Below, one piece after another: positions 11,753 to 27,422 of a DNA stretch of 64,000 bases. The position numbers and the translations under genes were made by a program. Every line of letters starts with the position of its first letter. The stretch's first letter is position 1. The notes beneath the pieces are model-generated. The model was not told the DNA's origin, did not search any database, and was given only the letters and a program-made list of their open reading frames with translations. The DNA is from Chamaelirium japonicum. Its lineage: Eukaryota; Streptophyta; Magnoliopsida; Liliales; Melanthiaceae. The stretch lies in NCBI GenBank assembly GCA_947650365.1, contig OX393557.1, forward strand, positions 28,927,740 to 28,991,739, written 5' to 3'.

Positions 11753-14058
11753 TGTAACATCCCGAAATTTTAAAAGAATTAAAATTATATCTTATGAAAT
11801 AAGAATTTAACTGTATAATTTTTAAAATAAAAATCAGACTGCACCATTGCATCCAGCTCATCGAAACGGTCAAAAACCGTATGCAAACTTTTACGTTTTG
11901 ACCACATATAAAACTTTTAAAAATTTAAAAATAAAAATACCTAAAGCCGGTTTCGAATCATGAACCAATTTCACATTTTCATCCTTTCCCTCTAACCACA
12001 GAACCATTTAATTTTTCTATTAAAACTTTGATAATAGTATATATAAAGTAAAAAGAGGGAGTCCAAGGGTCAAGCCAGCTGAACCTTTAAAGTTCTCACA
12101 TGACACCTGACCTTCGGGTTTTAGTCTTTTGGTATTCCGAAAATGATTATATAACCCCCCCCCCCCCCCCCCCCCCCGGTGCCACAGAATCCGTGCCAAC
12201 CCACCACTCAACTACCACCACGAGCCGGCGCCGCCGCCTCCGACCACCACCTCCGCCAGCCACCACTACTGTGTGCCGCCGCCGGCCACCACCTCCGGGT
12301 TAGTCGGATTCGGGTTTGGGTTTGAACCGATTGGTTATTTTTAGTTGCAAAAAGAATTCCTCTAACCAATTTAGAACTCATGTCCTCTTCTTCCTATAGG
12401 ATATTCATTTAAATCCAAGTCCCTTAATCAACTGATCACACAATAATTATATGTTCATGGTTATATATAAATGTATATATAAGACTAACTTACACTATTT
12501 AGCTTCTAACTTATCACACCGACCTCGGAATTAAGTTCTGTCTGTGCCTACGCTCTCAGGATGAAACCATCTATACAAGAATATAAGAAAATAACAATGA
12601 TTATACCTGTTAGAAAATTAAATATGAAATGATTATTTTACCCCTAGGGATATTTTGGCCATAACTTAGGCAGTCGAACTTCAAATTAAGTTCCGTCCAT
12701 GGCCATAAATTCGTGAGCCAAAGATGAACCTACCGAGGCCATAAAATGACATAATCGACGCTTAAAAAATCAATTTATTATTTTACCCCTATAAAGTAAA
12801 TGGTCATACCTTTTCTATTGGAACTCGGAATCAAGTTTCGCATATGACCACATATTTGTGGTTACGATTCAGACCCATGGATTTTATAAAATCCTAAATC
12901 AAGGCCTTAGAAAAAAAGACATTTGTACCTCTATAATGTATTTAGATCATAAGATTACTAATTGGACTCCTAATTTGATTCCGGTTGCGGCCAAATGCTT
13001 GTGGCATCGAGCCCTATGTTTTTTGGTCAGGAAATTATAGGTTATTATAATTAATTACTATATTTGACATTACATGACAGAAAAACCTATCACATATAAC
13101 AAATGATGAATCCTTTAGAAAATAACTAAAATACCCTTATAGGATAAAATAGCTCTAATAGGTTGAACTTTCAACCATAACTTGGCCTCTGACATCGGAA
13201 TTTGATTCCGTTAGTCACCCTAGAAACCCTACAGAATAAACTCTCAAATGGACTAAGTAAGAAAAACTAACTAATAATTAGAAATATATTGAATTCAGAT
13301 CATAATCGTATTAAAGGATCATCCGCCGATGAATGACACTACAGCTCATTAGGTAGGAGAATGGAATTATTGTCTTTTACTATTCAAATTATATATTGAA
13401 AATGTTTATCGTACCTTAGTTAATTCATGAGTTTGTTGACCGGTAGAAGCTGTGGGGTTTGCCTGTAAACTCCCTGGTGTAAGGTTAGCTCTATATCGGC
13501 TAAAAACGTTCTTAGGTGTGGGGCTTGCCTAGAATGCCCTGGGTGTGAGACTAGCCTTGACTGGTGCCTAAAAGTGTACTCAAGTAGGGAGACCAGCTTG
13601 GTAATTGGTCTTAACCGGGACAATTGCTCAATGGATAAATTAGTGATGCTTTAGTCATTTCTAAGTGTGTTTTGTTCAGTTAAAAGGTTTAGTGTCACAA
13701 ACCTACTGAGTCTGTGTTGTAAGACTCAACCCTCTACAGACCTTATGGTTGTAGATCCTAATTCTGCAGGGTTGGAAAGTATATCAATAAAGATGACCCT
13801 AGTTGGAGATGGAGACCATCGCTAGGCGCTGTGTGTGGAACCCGATGACGATGCAATCATAAAGAATACTTGGAATTAAAGAATAAATAATTTTACTTTA
13901 TTTTCTTTTAGTTATGAAGATGTTGTAATTGAAGAATTATTAATGCAAAGCTTTATTCTTACTCAATTTATGAGCTTGAAATTGTATTAAATTATAACTT
14001 TTTTTACACTCCAGTATCCTACGGGTTGCCTAAATCCGTAAAGAATTAGGGCGTGACA
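11753..14058 (+). mobile_element. Gypsy-type solo LTR (2.3 kb)
   Basis: Starts TGTAACATCCCG and ends GGGCGTGACA. The flanks AGGAT (11748-11752) and GGGAT (14059-14063) match at four of five positions, consistent with an aged target duplication. No internal region adjoins either side, so it is a solo LTR. Includes a C-run with CCACC-rich text at 12156-12300. Confidence 0.7.
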
Positions 14059-14590
14059 GGGATTTTATCGCTCCGTGCATTTATTGCCAACCGGATGCTG
14101 AACCATCAAATTAACACTAGAAAAGACAATTGTTGGGAATAGCCTCTTTTTTTTGTCGAGAGAGAGGGGGCGGGGGAGGGTTCACAACCAAACCCTCAGG
14201 AGGCACCACATGCTGGTGCTGCAAATTAAAAACTCGTCACTCGAAGGAGAATCCAAATCACCAACTGGTGGGAAACCAAACAGCCCGCCCATCGGCAAGG
14301 AGTGGACATGGTCGGGTTGGTTGGGTTTGGAGGTCTGACCATGTTTAGACCAAGTTACATAACATTTGTCCAAATTGTCCGAGTTACCCGAGTAACTATA
14401 GAGGGTTTGTCATTGTTCATACCATGGAAGTTCATCGGGTTTCTCGGGTTTCATTTTGGATCAATCAACAAAGAGTAGAGAGACGTCCGATCTAATACCA
14501 TCCGAAATGGAGCATCCCCTTATTAGAGCAAAAAACATTTAGTGCAAACCGTGCTATGAAGAATATTACAAGTTTAACCTGATTGTCGAG
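14059..14590. other. Unassigned spacer
   Basis: Includes a GA/GGGCGGGGGAGGG run near 14160. No gene or element boundary is recognised. Confidence 0.4.
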
Positions 14591-14604
14591 AACATGTGCA
14601 TTCA

Positions 14605-15912
<1,308 letters not shown>

Positions 15913-16031
15913 CGCACGTGCGGCACCGCACCGCAACCGTCTGATGCATGCGCTGCGTACATCGCATGCACGCAGCGGTGCATCAGACGGCTGCGGTGAG
16001 GTGTCGCACTTACCGCATGCCGCATTATAGC
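15913..16031. mobile_element. Foldback, family 1 copy
   Basis: GC-rich palindrome centred on CATCGCATGCACGCAG. GCACCGCAACCGTCTGATGC at the left pairs with GCATCAGACGGCTGCGGTG at the right. It abuts the family 3 element with no (TA)n between, and is followed by (TC)n(TA)n. Confidence 0.65.

Positions 16032-17474
<1,443 letters not shown>

Positions 17475-17541
<67 letters not shown>
17475..17541. repeat. (TA)n microsatellite
   Basis: About 33 TA units between foldback families 5 and 1. Confidence 0.97.
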
Positions 17542-18540
<999 letters not shown>

Positions 18541-18544
18541 TCTC

Positions 18545-18916
18545 GTGCGGGCACGGGCAATGTCAGCTAGAACCTACAGATGTCGTCATTGCAATGTCGA
18601 CATGTTAGCACCGACATTGACGGTCCTCTTCCTCAATGCCCTCAATATGCAATGTCGGTTGGAACTTACCGACATTGACATTATGGTCTCAGTTGGAATC
18701 TACTAATATTGATATTGCAATGTCCATTGTGACATACCGACATTGACATTCAATGTCAGTATGTATAGCCACCGACATTACATTACGAGGGCGTCGAAGA
18801 CTATCTATGTCATGGCTACATGTTGTCATTGCAATATCAATACCGATAGGTTTCAGCCAACATTGTAATGTCAAATGTTGGCATGTAGCCACCAGTATCT
18901 ATGGGAATGTGTAGTG
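18545..18916 (-). mobile_element. CACTA-like element end with subterminal repeats
   Basis: Read on the minus strand the terminus is CACTACACATTCCC, beginning at 18916. The inward 370 bases are packed with ACCGACATTGACATT/ CAATGTCGG motifs in both orientations, the arrangement typical of CACTA (En/Spm) subterminal regions. The opposite end and any transposase are not in the window. Confidence 0.5.
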
Positions 18917-19005
18917 TTTCAGCAGGAAAGGAGTTGGAGGAAGAGGGAGGAGGCGGGGTGGTAGTGGTGACTGTGTGTACCTTAACAAATAAAGAAGGTG
19001 AAAGC

Positions 19006-19575
19006 ACCCAGAGGCTCGACCACGCGTCTTACCACGGTCGCGCGTCTTAACCGGCCATGCATCTCGGTCTCGACCGGCTACATATCTCAGCCTCGACTAC
19101 GCATCTCGTCCTCGGCCACGCATCTCGCCTCGGTCGTGCATCTCGAACTCGGCCTCGCATCTCGCCTTGGCCGCGCGTCTCGGCCTTGGCTGCGCATCTC
19201 AACCTGGCCATGTGTCTCGCCTCGGCCGGGCATCTCGCCTCAGCCGCGCTGATCGCCCCGGCCGTGTGTCTTGACCAGTCGCGCATCTCGGCCTGGGCCG
19301 TGCGTCTCGCCCTTGGTCGCGCATCTCGACCTCGACCGCGCAAATCGCCCCTACCATCCGTCTTGACTGGCCGTGCATCTCGCCTTAGTCGCACGTCTTG
19401 CCTCTACCGTGCATCTCGCCCTCGGCCGTGCATTTCGACCTCGGTCATGCGCCTCTCCTCGATCGCGCATCTCGATCCGGTTGCACGTCTCAACCGGCCC
19501 CACATCTCAGCCTCGGCTGTGCATCTCGCCTCGACCAGCCGTGCGTCTCGCCTCGGCCGTGCAACTCAGCAAGAG
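19006..19575. repeat. Degenerate tandem repeat (GGCCGYGCATCTCGCCTC)
   Basis: Roughly 25 degenerate units of about 20-24 bases built on the text CGGCCGTGCATCTCG with CCTCGGTC. Apparent reading frames here are repeat artefacts. It may lie in the U3 part of the LTR whose promoter region is at 20141. Confidence 0.8.
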
Positions 19576-19599
19576 TCGATCGATCGTGCAAATTAGCAG

Positions 19600-19830
19600 C
19601 AGTCTACCAACCCAGCAACTCAGCAGCAGTCGGTCGACCCCGCAACTCAGCAACAGTTTACCGACCTTGCAACCCAGCAGCAGTCGGTTGACTCCACAAC
19701 TCAGCAGTAGTCAGTCGACCCCGTAACTCACCAGCAGTCTACTGACCTTGCAACCCAGCAGCAGTCGGTCGACCCCGCAACTCAGCAGCAGTCTACCGAC
19801 CCTGCAATTCAGCAGAAGTCGTCCAACTAG
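19600..19830. repeat. Tandem repeat (CAACTCAGCAGCAGTCGGTC)
   Basis: About eight units of near 29 bases alternating CAACTCAGCAGCAGTCGG and TCGACCCCG or CTACCGACCTTG text. It immediately follows the other tandem repeat and has no open gene. Confidence 0.85.
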
Positions 19831-20140
19831 TCGACCCGTGGGACTCCGTTTTCCCCTCCCGAAAGCAACTCTGACATTCACGCGATGAGTTCACATGAAG
19901 ACCACGCACTAAAAACCTACGACAGTTATTCCCGAGAATCTTGGTTGGGCGACGGTTACGGGAAGACAGCCCAGGCCCTGAGATTCTTGGTCGACCAGTA
20001 AAGCAAGAAGCACACCCGGCCATAACTACCGAGCGTCTGCCAGACAACACGTCGCCCGCTTGCGAGGTAGTTAAGCAGATCACGGGAGGCCGCCATCAAT
20101 GTCGCCCTGCTCAGAAGGCAACAGCTGGCACCTAGCAGCA

Positions 20141-20467
20141 TTATAAAAGGGGACCTACCCCCTCAGAGGGAGAGATTCGAATTCTGGAAGAGGAGGTGCT
20201 ATCCAATTCTTTTCGGAGTTTTCGGTGCTTTGAGAGAGAGACTTAAGAGATCGGTATTTGGGAGGTCGGTCCTCCCCGGGTGTAAGTGGGTCAGGGTGAG
20301 ATATTGTAACATGTTTACCTTGTTAGTGCATTCTCGCTCCACCCCGTGGTTTTTCCCCTTCGACGTTGAGAATGGGTTTTTCCACGTAAACCCTGTCCAC
20401 TTCGTTCTTTGGTTTCTTAGATTGTGCTTACCAACCGAACTGCCCAATCCCGGGAAAACCCCCCACA
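20141..20467 (+). mobile_element. Probable Copia-type LTR promoter/R/U5 region (fossil)
   Basis: TATAAAAGG at 20142-20150 is followed by GTAACATGTTTACC and by CGTGGTTTTTCCCC and TTTTTCCACGTAAA, a text common in the R/U5 part of plant Copia LTRs. It probably ends at CCCCACA near 20467. The left end of the LTR could not be placed and may include the tandem repeats upstream. Confidence 0.5.
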
Positions 20468-21121
20468 GTGATGACCTGCACGAGAGTCATTGGCGTTGCC
20501 GATTTTCAAGGATTGACGAGAAGGATGATCATTTATTTGGCATAGGGTGCTAATACAAAAAAAAAGGGTGCCAATACAAATCATAAATATTGGGCGTGTG
20601 CAAGTATCAAAGAGGGTGCCATGCTAGATTTTATGGGTTCAAATAGAGTTTTCCTACTTTAAATCTTGCGTCAGCTAAATTAGGTTCTTGCTGGCTGGTG
20701 GCTACATTGATAAGGGTCCTATAACACATGCCATGTGTTTGATATTAGGGTTGCAACTCGAGAAGGCCAACTCGAACTCAACCGAACCCAGCCTGACTTT
20801 GGGTTGGGATCTACATGTATAGGTTGACTTGGGCTGAAAATTCCCAACCTGACCATCATTTGGGTCGGGGGGTTCGGATAGAGGCTTCGGGCAACCAAAA
20901 ACCCATTCTTTTAATAAATATATATTTACTACAATAAGGGACAAGGTGTGTGATCCAAATATATAACATAAGATAAAAAATATATCTAAGACGTCGAACG
21001 ATATACACAAAGACGAGTATGATTCATATCAATTTTCTTTTAAGGATTTAATTTGAAATTTGAATCCTTCTTTGTCATTTTTTTTGCAATAAAAAAAACC
21101 GACCTGCCCATCACTCTTAAC

Positions 21122-21777
21122 TAGGGGTGCAACTTGGTCCGGGTCAAACCGAGAACCGATCCGACCCGACTGCATTGGGTTGGTTTGGGTCATTTTTCTA
21201 GTTTATAATGGGTCGGATCCGGTTTCGTTATTAGCAGACCCGATCTAAATCGGTTCGGTTATGGATATAGGTTTGTATGACCCGACCCGACCAGACCCGA
21301 TCCGACTTTGTATTACTTAATACTTTGGTAAGATATGCAATCAGCTTACCAATGGTGTTGATTCAAATACATGTTATACTGATCACTCAAACACTTCGTT
21401 TCTAATCCATCTTTAGGATAAGCAAATGAATGGTCTTGTTGAAAAACTTTGCAATAGGTTTGTTGGAGTCACTAGTACGCTTTCTTGTTTGTTTCTTGAT
21501 GCAAGTGTCTGAATGTGCCATTTTTCACCATGCCTTTGTCAGAACCGTTTTCACTTTTTAGAGGTTGGGTATATTTTTTGTTTTCCTTCGTTTGATTTCG
21601 GATTGCCCCAAAAAAAGTCTTAAACCCGAACCGACCCGAATTTTTTATGGGTTGGGTTGGGTTGGTTCAATAGGTCAATGGTTTGGTTCCGGATTGGAAA
21701 AGTTTGAACCGACCCTAGGTTGGGTTGGTTTTGGTTTGAGGCTAAACCGAACCGAACCGAATCGACTTGCACCCCTA
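21122..21777. mobile_element. Non-autonomous hAT element D
   Basis: TIR TAGGGGTGCAA at both ends, with an exact 8-bp target duplication CTCTTAAC (21114-21121 and 21778-21785). Subterminal GGTCGGGTC/GACCCGA motifs are abundant. The paralogous site in duplication unit 2 (near 23999-24006) has a single CTGTTAAC and no insert. About 656 bp with no transposase. Confidence 0.95.
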
Positions 21778-21785
21778 CTCTTAAC

Positions 21786-22830
21786 CAACCTCTATCCAGA
21801 TAATGGGTATCAATCCCAACGGGTTGTCCAGAGCTAGATCCAAATAAAGAGGACGAGAGAGCCATGGGACAAGTGGAAGCAGTTCTCATTAATGATTGGC
21901 AAAATCCTTACAGAGAATCTCTTCAAAGAGAGGGGAAAGACAACCAGGTGAATCAGAAACAAAAATCGGAATTACAATGTAAATCATGGGAAGCTAAAAA
22001 ATCAGTCGCCTAGTTGCAGTCTCTTCTCACATGGTGAAGCTCCAAATTTGTAAGCAACTGCGATAATCTTCTGCAGTCCATAATCGTGGTATGGATCTTC
22101 CAGGGAAGAGGGGTGTCATTCTCCAACAGGAGTGTGATAACAGAAAGGTTGTCGCTTTCCACAATCACGTTATTTGTAAGCAGAGCTTAATGCCTACCAA
22201 AATGGCGTAAGATTCTGTTTCAATAAGTGATCAATCTGGAAGATTTTTACCTGCAAAACGGACCTAGTGGCCCCTATCGTTAAGAATAAGTAGACCACAG
22301 ACAGAGCGATCAACCCCTACTAAGCATCAACATTTAGTTTCAGGAAACCTTCCGAGGGCGTTTCCATGAAGTTGTCATGATGTCTTCAGCTAAATTGTGA
22401 GCCCCGGAAGAAGTTGCCGATAGAAGTTAAATATTCCGAGCTACCGAAATAACTCGTCTAGAATTATGAGCGATACCTTAAAAAAATAGTATTGTTCTTT
22501 TCCTTTCGGATAGTCCAAAAAATAGTATTGTTCCTTTCTTTTCAGATAGCCCAAAGACTAATCGTCAAAAGTCTCCATAAAAAAAACCTGAACCCTCGGC
22601 GTCATCCCCTTTAAGCTCAAGATATTCTTCCAACAAAAACACCGACGATGATTATCAAGATGAGTGTTAGGTTCCTCACATCATTCCTTGATAAAATGCC
22701 TATAACCCGATCCAATAGAATAACACCCTGAAGGAGCCCAGATCCACCCCATAGTATCTCTTTCCCCATCTGGGCTCAGCTTCAACGCCCCTATCTGGTC
22801 ACAGGTGGCCACGTCAAACCCAAGGCCACT
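21786..22830 (-). pseudogene. LINE ORF2 3' region with RNase H, copy 1
   Basis: On the minus strand, pieces read LKLNVDA (the start of plant LINE RNase H, with the first catalytic Asp), then NLSVITLLLENDTPLPWKIH and CRRLSQLLTNLELHHVRRDC. These are recognisable as the RVT_3-type RNase H at the C-terminus of plant L1 ORF2. Stops and frameshifts interrupt it (for example a double TAG directly after NVDA), so it is dead. No endonuclease or RT domain is seen. Upstream pieces resemble the region preceding RNase H. Confidence 0.65.
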
Positions 22831-22918
22831 AAGAGGGTTGAGGTCTGATTTAACTCCTTCTCACCCCTCCCATATATGTCCGATTAACTTCCTTCTCACC
22901 CTTCCATATACGTACATT

Positions 22919-23365
22919 TGAATGCCTTCGGCAACAGAACACTTTCGACGATAACACCGGCATTCATAGGGACACCCATTTCCTTGCCTGTGCCAATTGG
23001 CACGAAGCGGGTGCCTTCGGTGCAACCAACTCCCTCTCCCCCTATAATTGTTCAACACAGCTGTCTCTATTTAAACGAATTCCTCGAGATCGATCCGATG
23101 GTTTGGGGTAGCCAAAATTTTAGTAAGCGGGTTTATAGCCGTTGATGCGAACAACGATCACGGGATGAACGATCAGGTTTAGTGCAGTTTAAATGGAAAT
23201 GGGTCGGGATTTGAAACCAAGAGGAGAGAGTTGGTTGACGGGAAATAAAGAATGTGCGTTGATTTTTGAACGAATGGTTAGATCTATTCAGTTCATTTTT
23301 GTTCAGTCAGCTTGTCCTAGTTAGCTTCCGTTTTGTCTAGTCAGCACAAAACCTATGTGCCATGA
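22919..23365 (-). mobile_element. Small Helitron, copy 3 (3' end lost)
   Basis: The 5' end TCATGGCACATAGG lies at 23365 on the minus strand, preceded by A. It runs parallel to the copy at 25266-25819, but its 3' hairpin portion is missing; the break lies at a CGTACA string present at both deletion edges. Confidence 0.7.
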
Positions 23366-24006
23366 TATAAGTGAGGTGAGAAAAAAATATCTCACAACCG
23401 TCCGATTTATCTATTGCATGAGTACGAGACACCTATAGAGTAGATAGAGAGAAAGGGTGCCAATACAAATCATAAATATTGGGCGTGTGCAAATATCAAA
23501 GAGGGTGCCAAGCTAGATTTTATGGGTTCAAATAGAGTTTTCCTACTTTAAATCTTGCGTCAGCTAAATTAGGTTCTTGTTGGCTGCTGGCTACATTGAT
23601 AAGGGTCCTATAGCACATGCCATGTGTTTGATATTAGGGTTGCGACTCGAGAAGGTCAACTCGAACTCAACCGAACCCAGCCTGACTTTGGGTTGGGATC
23701 TATATGTATAGGTTGACTTGGGCTGAAAATTCCCAACCAGAACATCATTTGGGTCGGGTTCGGATAGAGGCTTCGGGCAACCAAAAACCCATTCTTTTAA
23801 TAAATATATATTTACTATAATAAGTGACAAGGTGTGATCCAAATATATAACATAAGATAAAAAATATATCTAAGACGTCGAACCATATACACAAAGACGA
23901 GTATGATTCACATCAGTTTTCTTTTAAGGATTTAATTTGAAATTTGAATCCTCCTTTGCCATTTTTTTTTACAATAAAAAAACCCGACCTGCCCATCACT
24001 GTTAAC

Positions 24007-25080
24007 CAACCTCTATCCAGACAATGGGTATCAATCCCAATGGGTTGTTCAGAGCTAGATCCAAATAGAGAGGACGAGAGAGCCATGGGACAAGTGGAAG
24101 CAGTTCTCATTAATGATTGGCTAAATCTTTACAGAGAATCTCTTCAAAGAGAGGGGAAAGACAACCAGGTGAATCAGAAACAAAAATCGGAATTACAATG
24201 TAAATCATGAGAAGCTCAAAAATCAGTCGCCTGGTTGCAGTCTCTTCTCACATGGTGAAGGTCCAAATTTGCAAACAACTGGGATAATCTCCTGCAATCT
24301 ATAATCGTGGTATGGATCTTCCAGAGAAGAGGGGTGTCATTCTCCAACAGGAGTGTGATAACAGAAAGGTTGTCGCCTTCTACAATCACGTTATTTGTAA
24401 GCAGAGCTTAATGCCCTCCAAAATGGCGTAAGATTCTGCTTCAATAAGTGATCAATCTGAAAGATTTTTACCTGCAAAACGCACCTGGTGGCCCCTATCG
24501 TTACGAATAAGTAGACCACAGATCGAGTGATCAACCCCTACTAAGCATCCACATTTAGTTTTAGGAAACCTTCCGAGGGGCATTTCCATGAAGTTGTCAT
24601 GATGTCTTCAGCTAAATTGTGAGCCCCGGAAGAAGTTGCCGATAGAAGTTAAATATACCGAGCTACCGAAATAACTCGTCTAGAATTATGAGCGATACCT
24701 TAAAAAAAATAGTATTGTTCTTTTCCTTTCAGATAGTCCAAAAAATAGTATTTTTTCTTTCTTTTCAGATAGCCCAAAGACTAATCGCCAAAAGTCTCCA
24801 TAAAAAAAACCTGAACCCTCGGCGTCATCCCCTTTAAGCTTAAGATATTCTTCCAACAAAAACACCGACGGTGATTATCAAGACGAGTGTTGGGTTCCTC
24901 AAATCATTCCTTGATAAAATGCCTATAACCCGATCCAATAGAATAACACCCTGAAGGAGCCCAGATCCACCCCATAGTATCTCTTTCCCCATCTGGGCTC
25001 AGCTTCAACGCCCCTATCTGGTCACAGGTGGCCACGTCAAACCCAAGGCCACTAAGAGGGTTGAGGTCTGATTTAACTCC
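24007..25080 (-). pseudogene. LINE ORF2 3' region with RNase H, copy 2
   Basis: Same content as the copy at 21786-22830: minus-strand RNase H pieces around NVDA and NDTPL, interrupted by stops. It arose by duplication of the segment rather than by separate retrotransposition, because the flanks are shared too. Confidence 0.65.
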
Positions 25081-25265
25081 TTCTCACCCTCCCATATATG
25101 TACATGAATTAACTTCCTCTGACCTATATATTCATAGTAATTAACTACATCCTTCACTTACATGTATAGTGATTAATCTTCTCTGATCAATATATAAACA
25201 GTAAAAAGTATTTTTCTATTCATATATGCATCCTAATTAATAAGAAAGACTATTTGTGATTGTGA

Positions 25266-25819
25266 CTAATGTATGCCTGTGCCTGTCGGTACTGCAGGGG
25301 GGCCGCCTTTGATGGTAACACATATGTCGGTACTGCAGCGGGCCGGCTGGCTTCGGCGGCAACACGTACAATTGAATGCCTTCGGCAACAGAACACTTTC
25401 GACGATAACACCGGCATTCATAGGGACACCCATTTCCTTGTCTGTGCCAATTGGCACGAAGCGGGCGCCTTCGGTGCGACCAACTCCCTCTCCCCCTATA
25501 ATTGTTCAACACAGCTGTCTCTATTTGAACGAATTCCTCGAGAACGATTCGATGGTTTGGGGCGGCCAAAATTTCAGTAAGCGGGTTTATAGCCGTTGAT
25601 GCGAACAACGATCACGGGATGAACGGTCAGGTTTAGTGCAGTTTAAATGGAAATGGGTCGGGATTTGAAACCAAGAGGAAAGAGTTGGTTGACGGGAAAT
25701 AAAGAATGTGCGTTGATTTTTGAACGAATTGTTAGATCTATTCGGTTCATTTTTATTCAGTCAGTTTGTCCTAATTAGCTTCCGTTTTGTCTAGTCAGCA
25801 CAAAACCTATGTGCCATGA
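25266..25819 (-). mobile_element. Small non-autonomous Helitron, copy 4
   Basis: 5' end TCATGGCACATAGG at 25819 (preceded by A on the minus strand); 3' side CCGACAGGCACAGGCATACA then TTAG, followed by T at 25265. About 554 bp. The hairpin has drifted (GTACCGACAGGCAC). It contains GCCGAAGGC-type blocks shared with the other copies, and no coding. Confidence 0.75.
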
Positions 25820-25908
25820 TATAAGTGAGGTGAGAAAAAAATATCTCACAACCGTCCGATTTATCTGTTGCATGAGTACGAGACACCTATAGAGTAGATA
25901 GAGAGAAA

Positions 25909-26476
25909 ATTGTGAACAAAAAATTATCTCCAGGTCCTTGATGGGAGTCACCAGGTGTCTGGTGAAGAAGGCCAGGGTCACAACACAGCCAACCGAGCAC
26001 TTCTTGCTATGCTTTCATGCTACGTGGCGCACATCGGACGGCCAAATCCACCATCGATAATCCAAACTCTTGAAGAACACGTCGCGTGATCAGGACATGC
26101 AGTCAATTCTTCCTTGACACGTGTTCATCCTACGAACTAGCCTGTGCGGGCGTCACATGCACTGATGCCTTCCTACAGAAAGGAGTTCGGATCTCCTCCA
26201 GTCGGTCGGCCCCGATCGGTGCGACCGGCGCGAATCACAGCGGCATGCAGTCCGCAGGAGTAGAGTCTCTGCCATCGTGCGGTTGTGATGCGCGAGGACC
26301 TACCAACCGGGGTCAACCAACTGCAGAAGATCTGAACTCCAGAAAAAGAAGCGAATATCTTGACCTAAAAAGATGTGGAAAAAGAGTAATCCTATGTGAA
26401 CAATCTACATGGACAAAAATTGAAAAACAGACACATGCCCGGGTGGTGGGGCCCTATTGGCACGAATGCTGATGCA

Positions 26477-26508
<32 letters not shown>

Positions 26509-27330
26509 CCCGCCAGAGCATGGGTTTGGTTTGTCCACGTTTTTGTCGATGCTAATTGTTTAAATAACATAACTAGTGGAAGGTTAATGTGTAAGAGGTC
26601 CTCACACCAGATCCATCCTACTTACATAACTTCTTAAAGTTTCATTAAGCCTAAGGCCCATTCTTTCTTGGTAAACTCAAAATTATCCTTTTGATTTCTT
26701 TCTCTCATATCTCTCTAGCACCTCTGACAATGGTGAAGATGGCAGCTGCAACAGTGGCGACTAGCAGCTCCAACGATGATTGTGTTCGGTGAGCAGTAGA
26801 GTCGATGGGGGCAACAGAGACAGGCGGTGGTGTTCGGCGAGCAGCAGATCTCAGGTCTAGGATTCATCCCATAGCCTGTAGATTTTTGAATTAGGGTTAG
26901 GATTCGATTCAGTGACGACAGTGTTTGATGGTTCGATGAAGGCCAGCAACTCTAGCGTCGATGAACCGTTCGATGGTTAGGTGACTCATTGATTCGGTGA
27001 CATACCAAAAACAAATTTGAAATGCTATAGAGGATAATTTCGTCAATAGCATTTCAAAACCGTTAGCTTAAAAAATAATAGTTATGGAGCAGAACAAGAA
27101 AGAAGAATCCATAAATACACTGCCATATCTTTGATGGATTTGCTCCCCTAGCCTCTTAAACCAACGCAAGGATTCACACAAGGAGAGTGCATTTATCAAT
27201 AACGGTAAGTGTATTTATCAGTTTCCGGAAAATAAACCGCCATACCTGACGCCTTAGCCTTTTGTCTCCGACATCGGCCCTTGCTCGGTGCATCTGCCAA
27301 GTGCGCACCGAACGCTAGCCGATGCCCCCC
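25909..27330. other. Intergenic sequence, no gene recognised
   Basis: Includes a hexamer run CCGAGC at about 26479-26507 and a C-run with TACTCC near 27329. A 128-codon open frame at 26086-26472 has no recognisable domain and is probably chance. This is the 3' side of the GT34 gene. Confidence 0.5.
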
Positions 27331-27422
27331 CCCCCCCCCCTACTCCACAGTTTGTCCGCGAGTATGTCCCATTTTATGTTCATATAGCATTTTCCCCATT
27401 TCTATTATATAATTTTGCTAAC

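Larger units (their letters stand above)
20563..23451. repeat. Tandem duplication, unit 1
   Basis: Starts AAAGGGTGCCAATACAAATC and ends at the first base of the same text in unit 2 (23452-25908). Contents in order: decayed repeat, hAT element D (insertion private to this unit), LINE RNase H region, shortened Helitron, and a GAGTACGAGACACC-type tail. The copies are very similar by eye. Confidence 0.85.
23452..25908. repeat. Tandem duplication, unit 2
   Basis: Paralogous to 20563-23451. It lacks hAT element D but keeps about 265 bases (near 25105-25370) including the Helitron 3' end that unit 1 has lost. Both units end in GTACGAGACACCTATAGAG. Confidence 0.85.
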
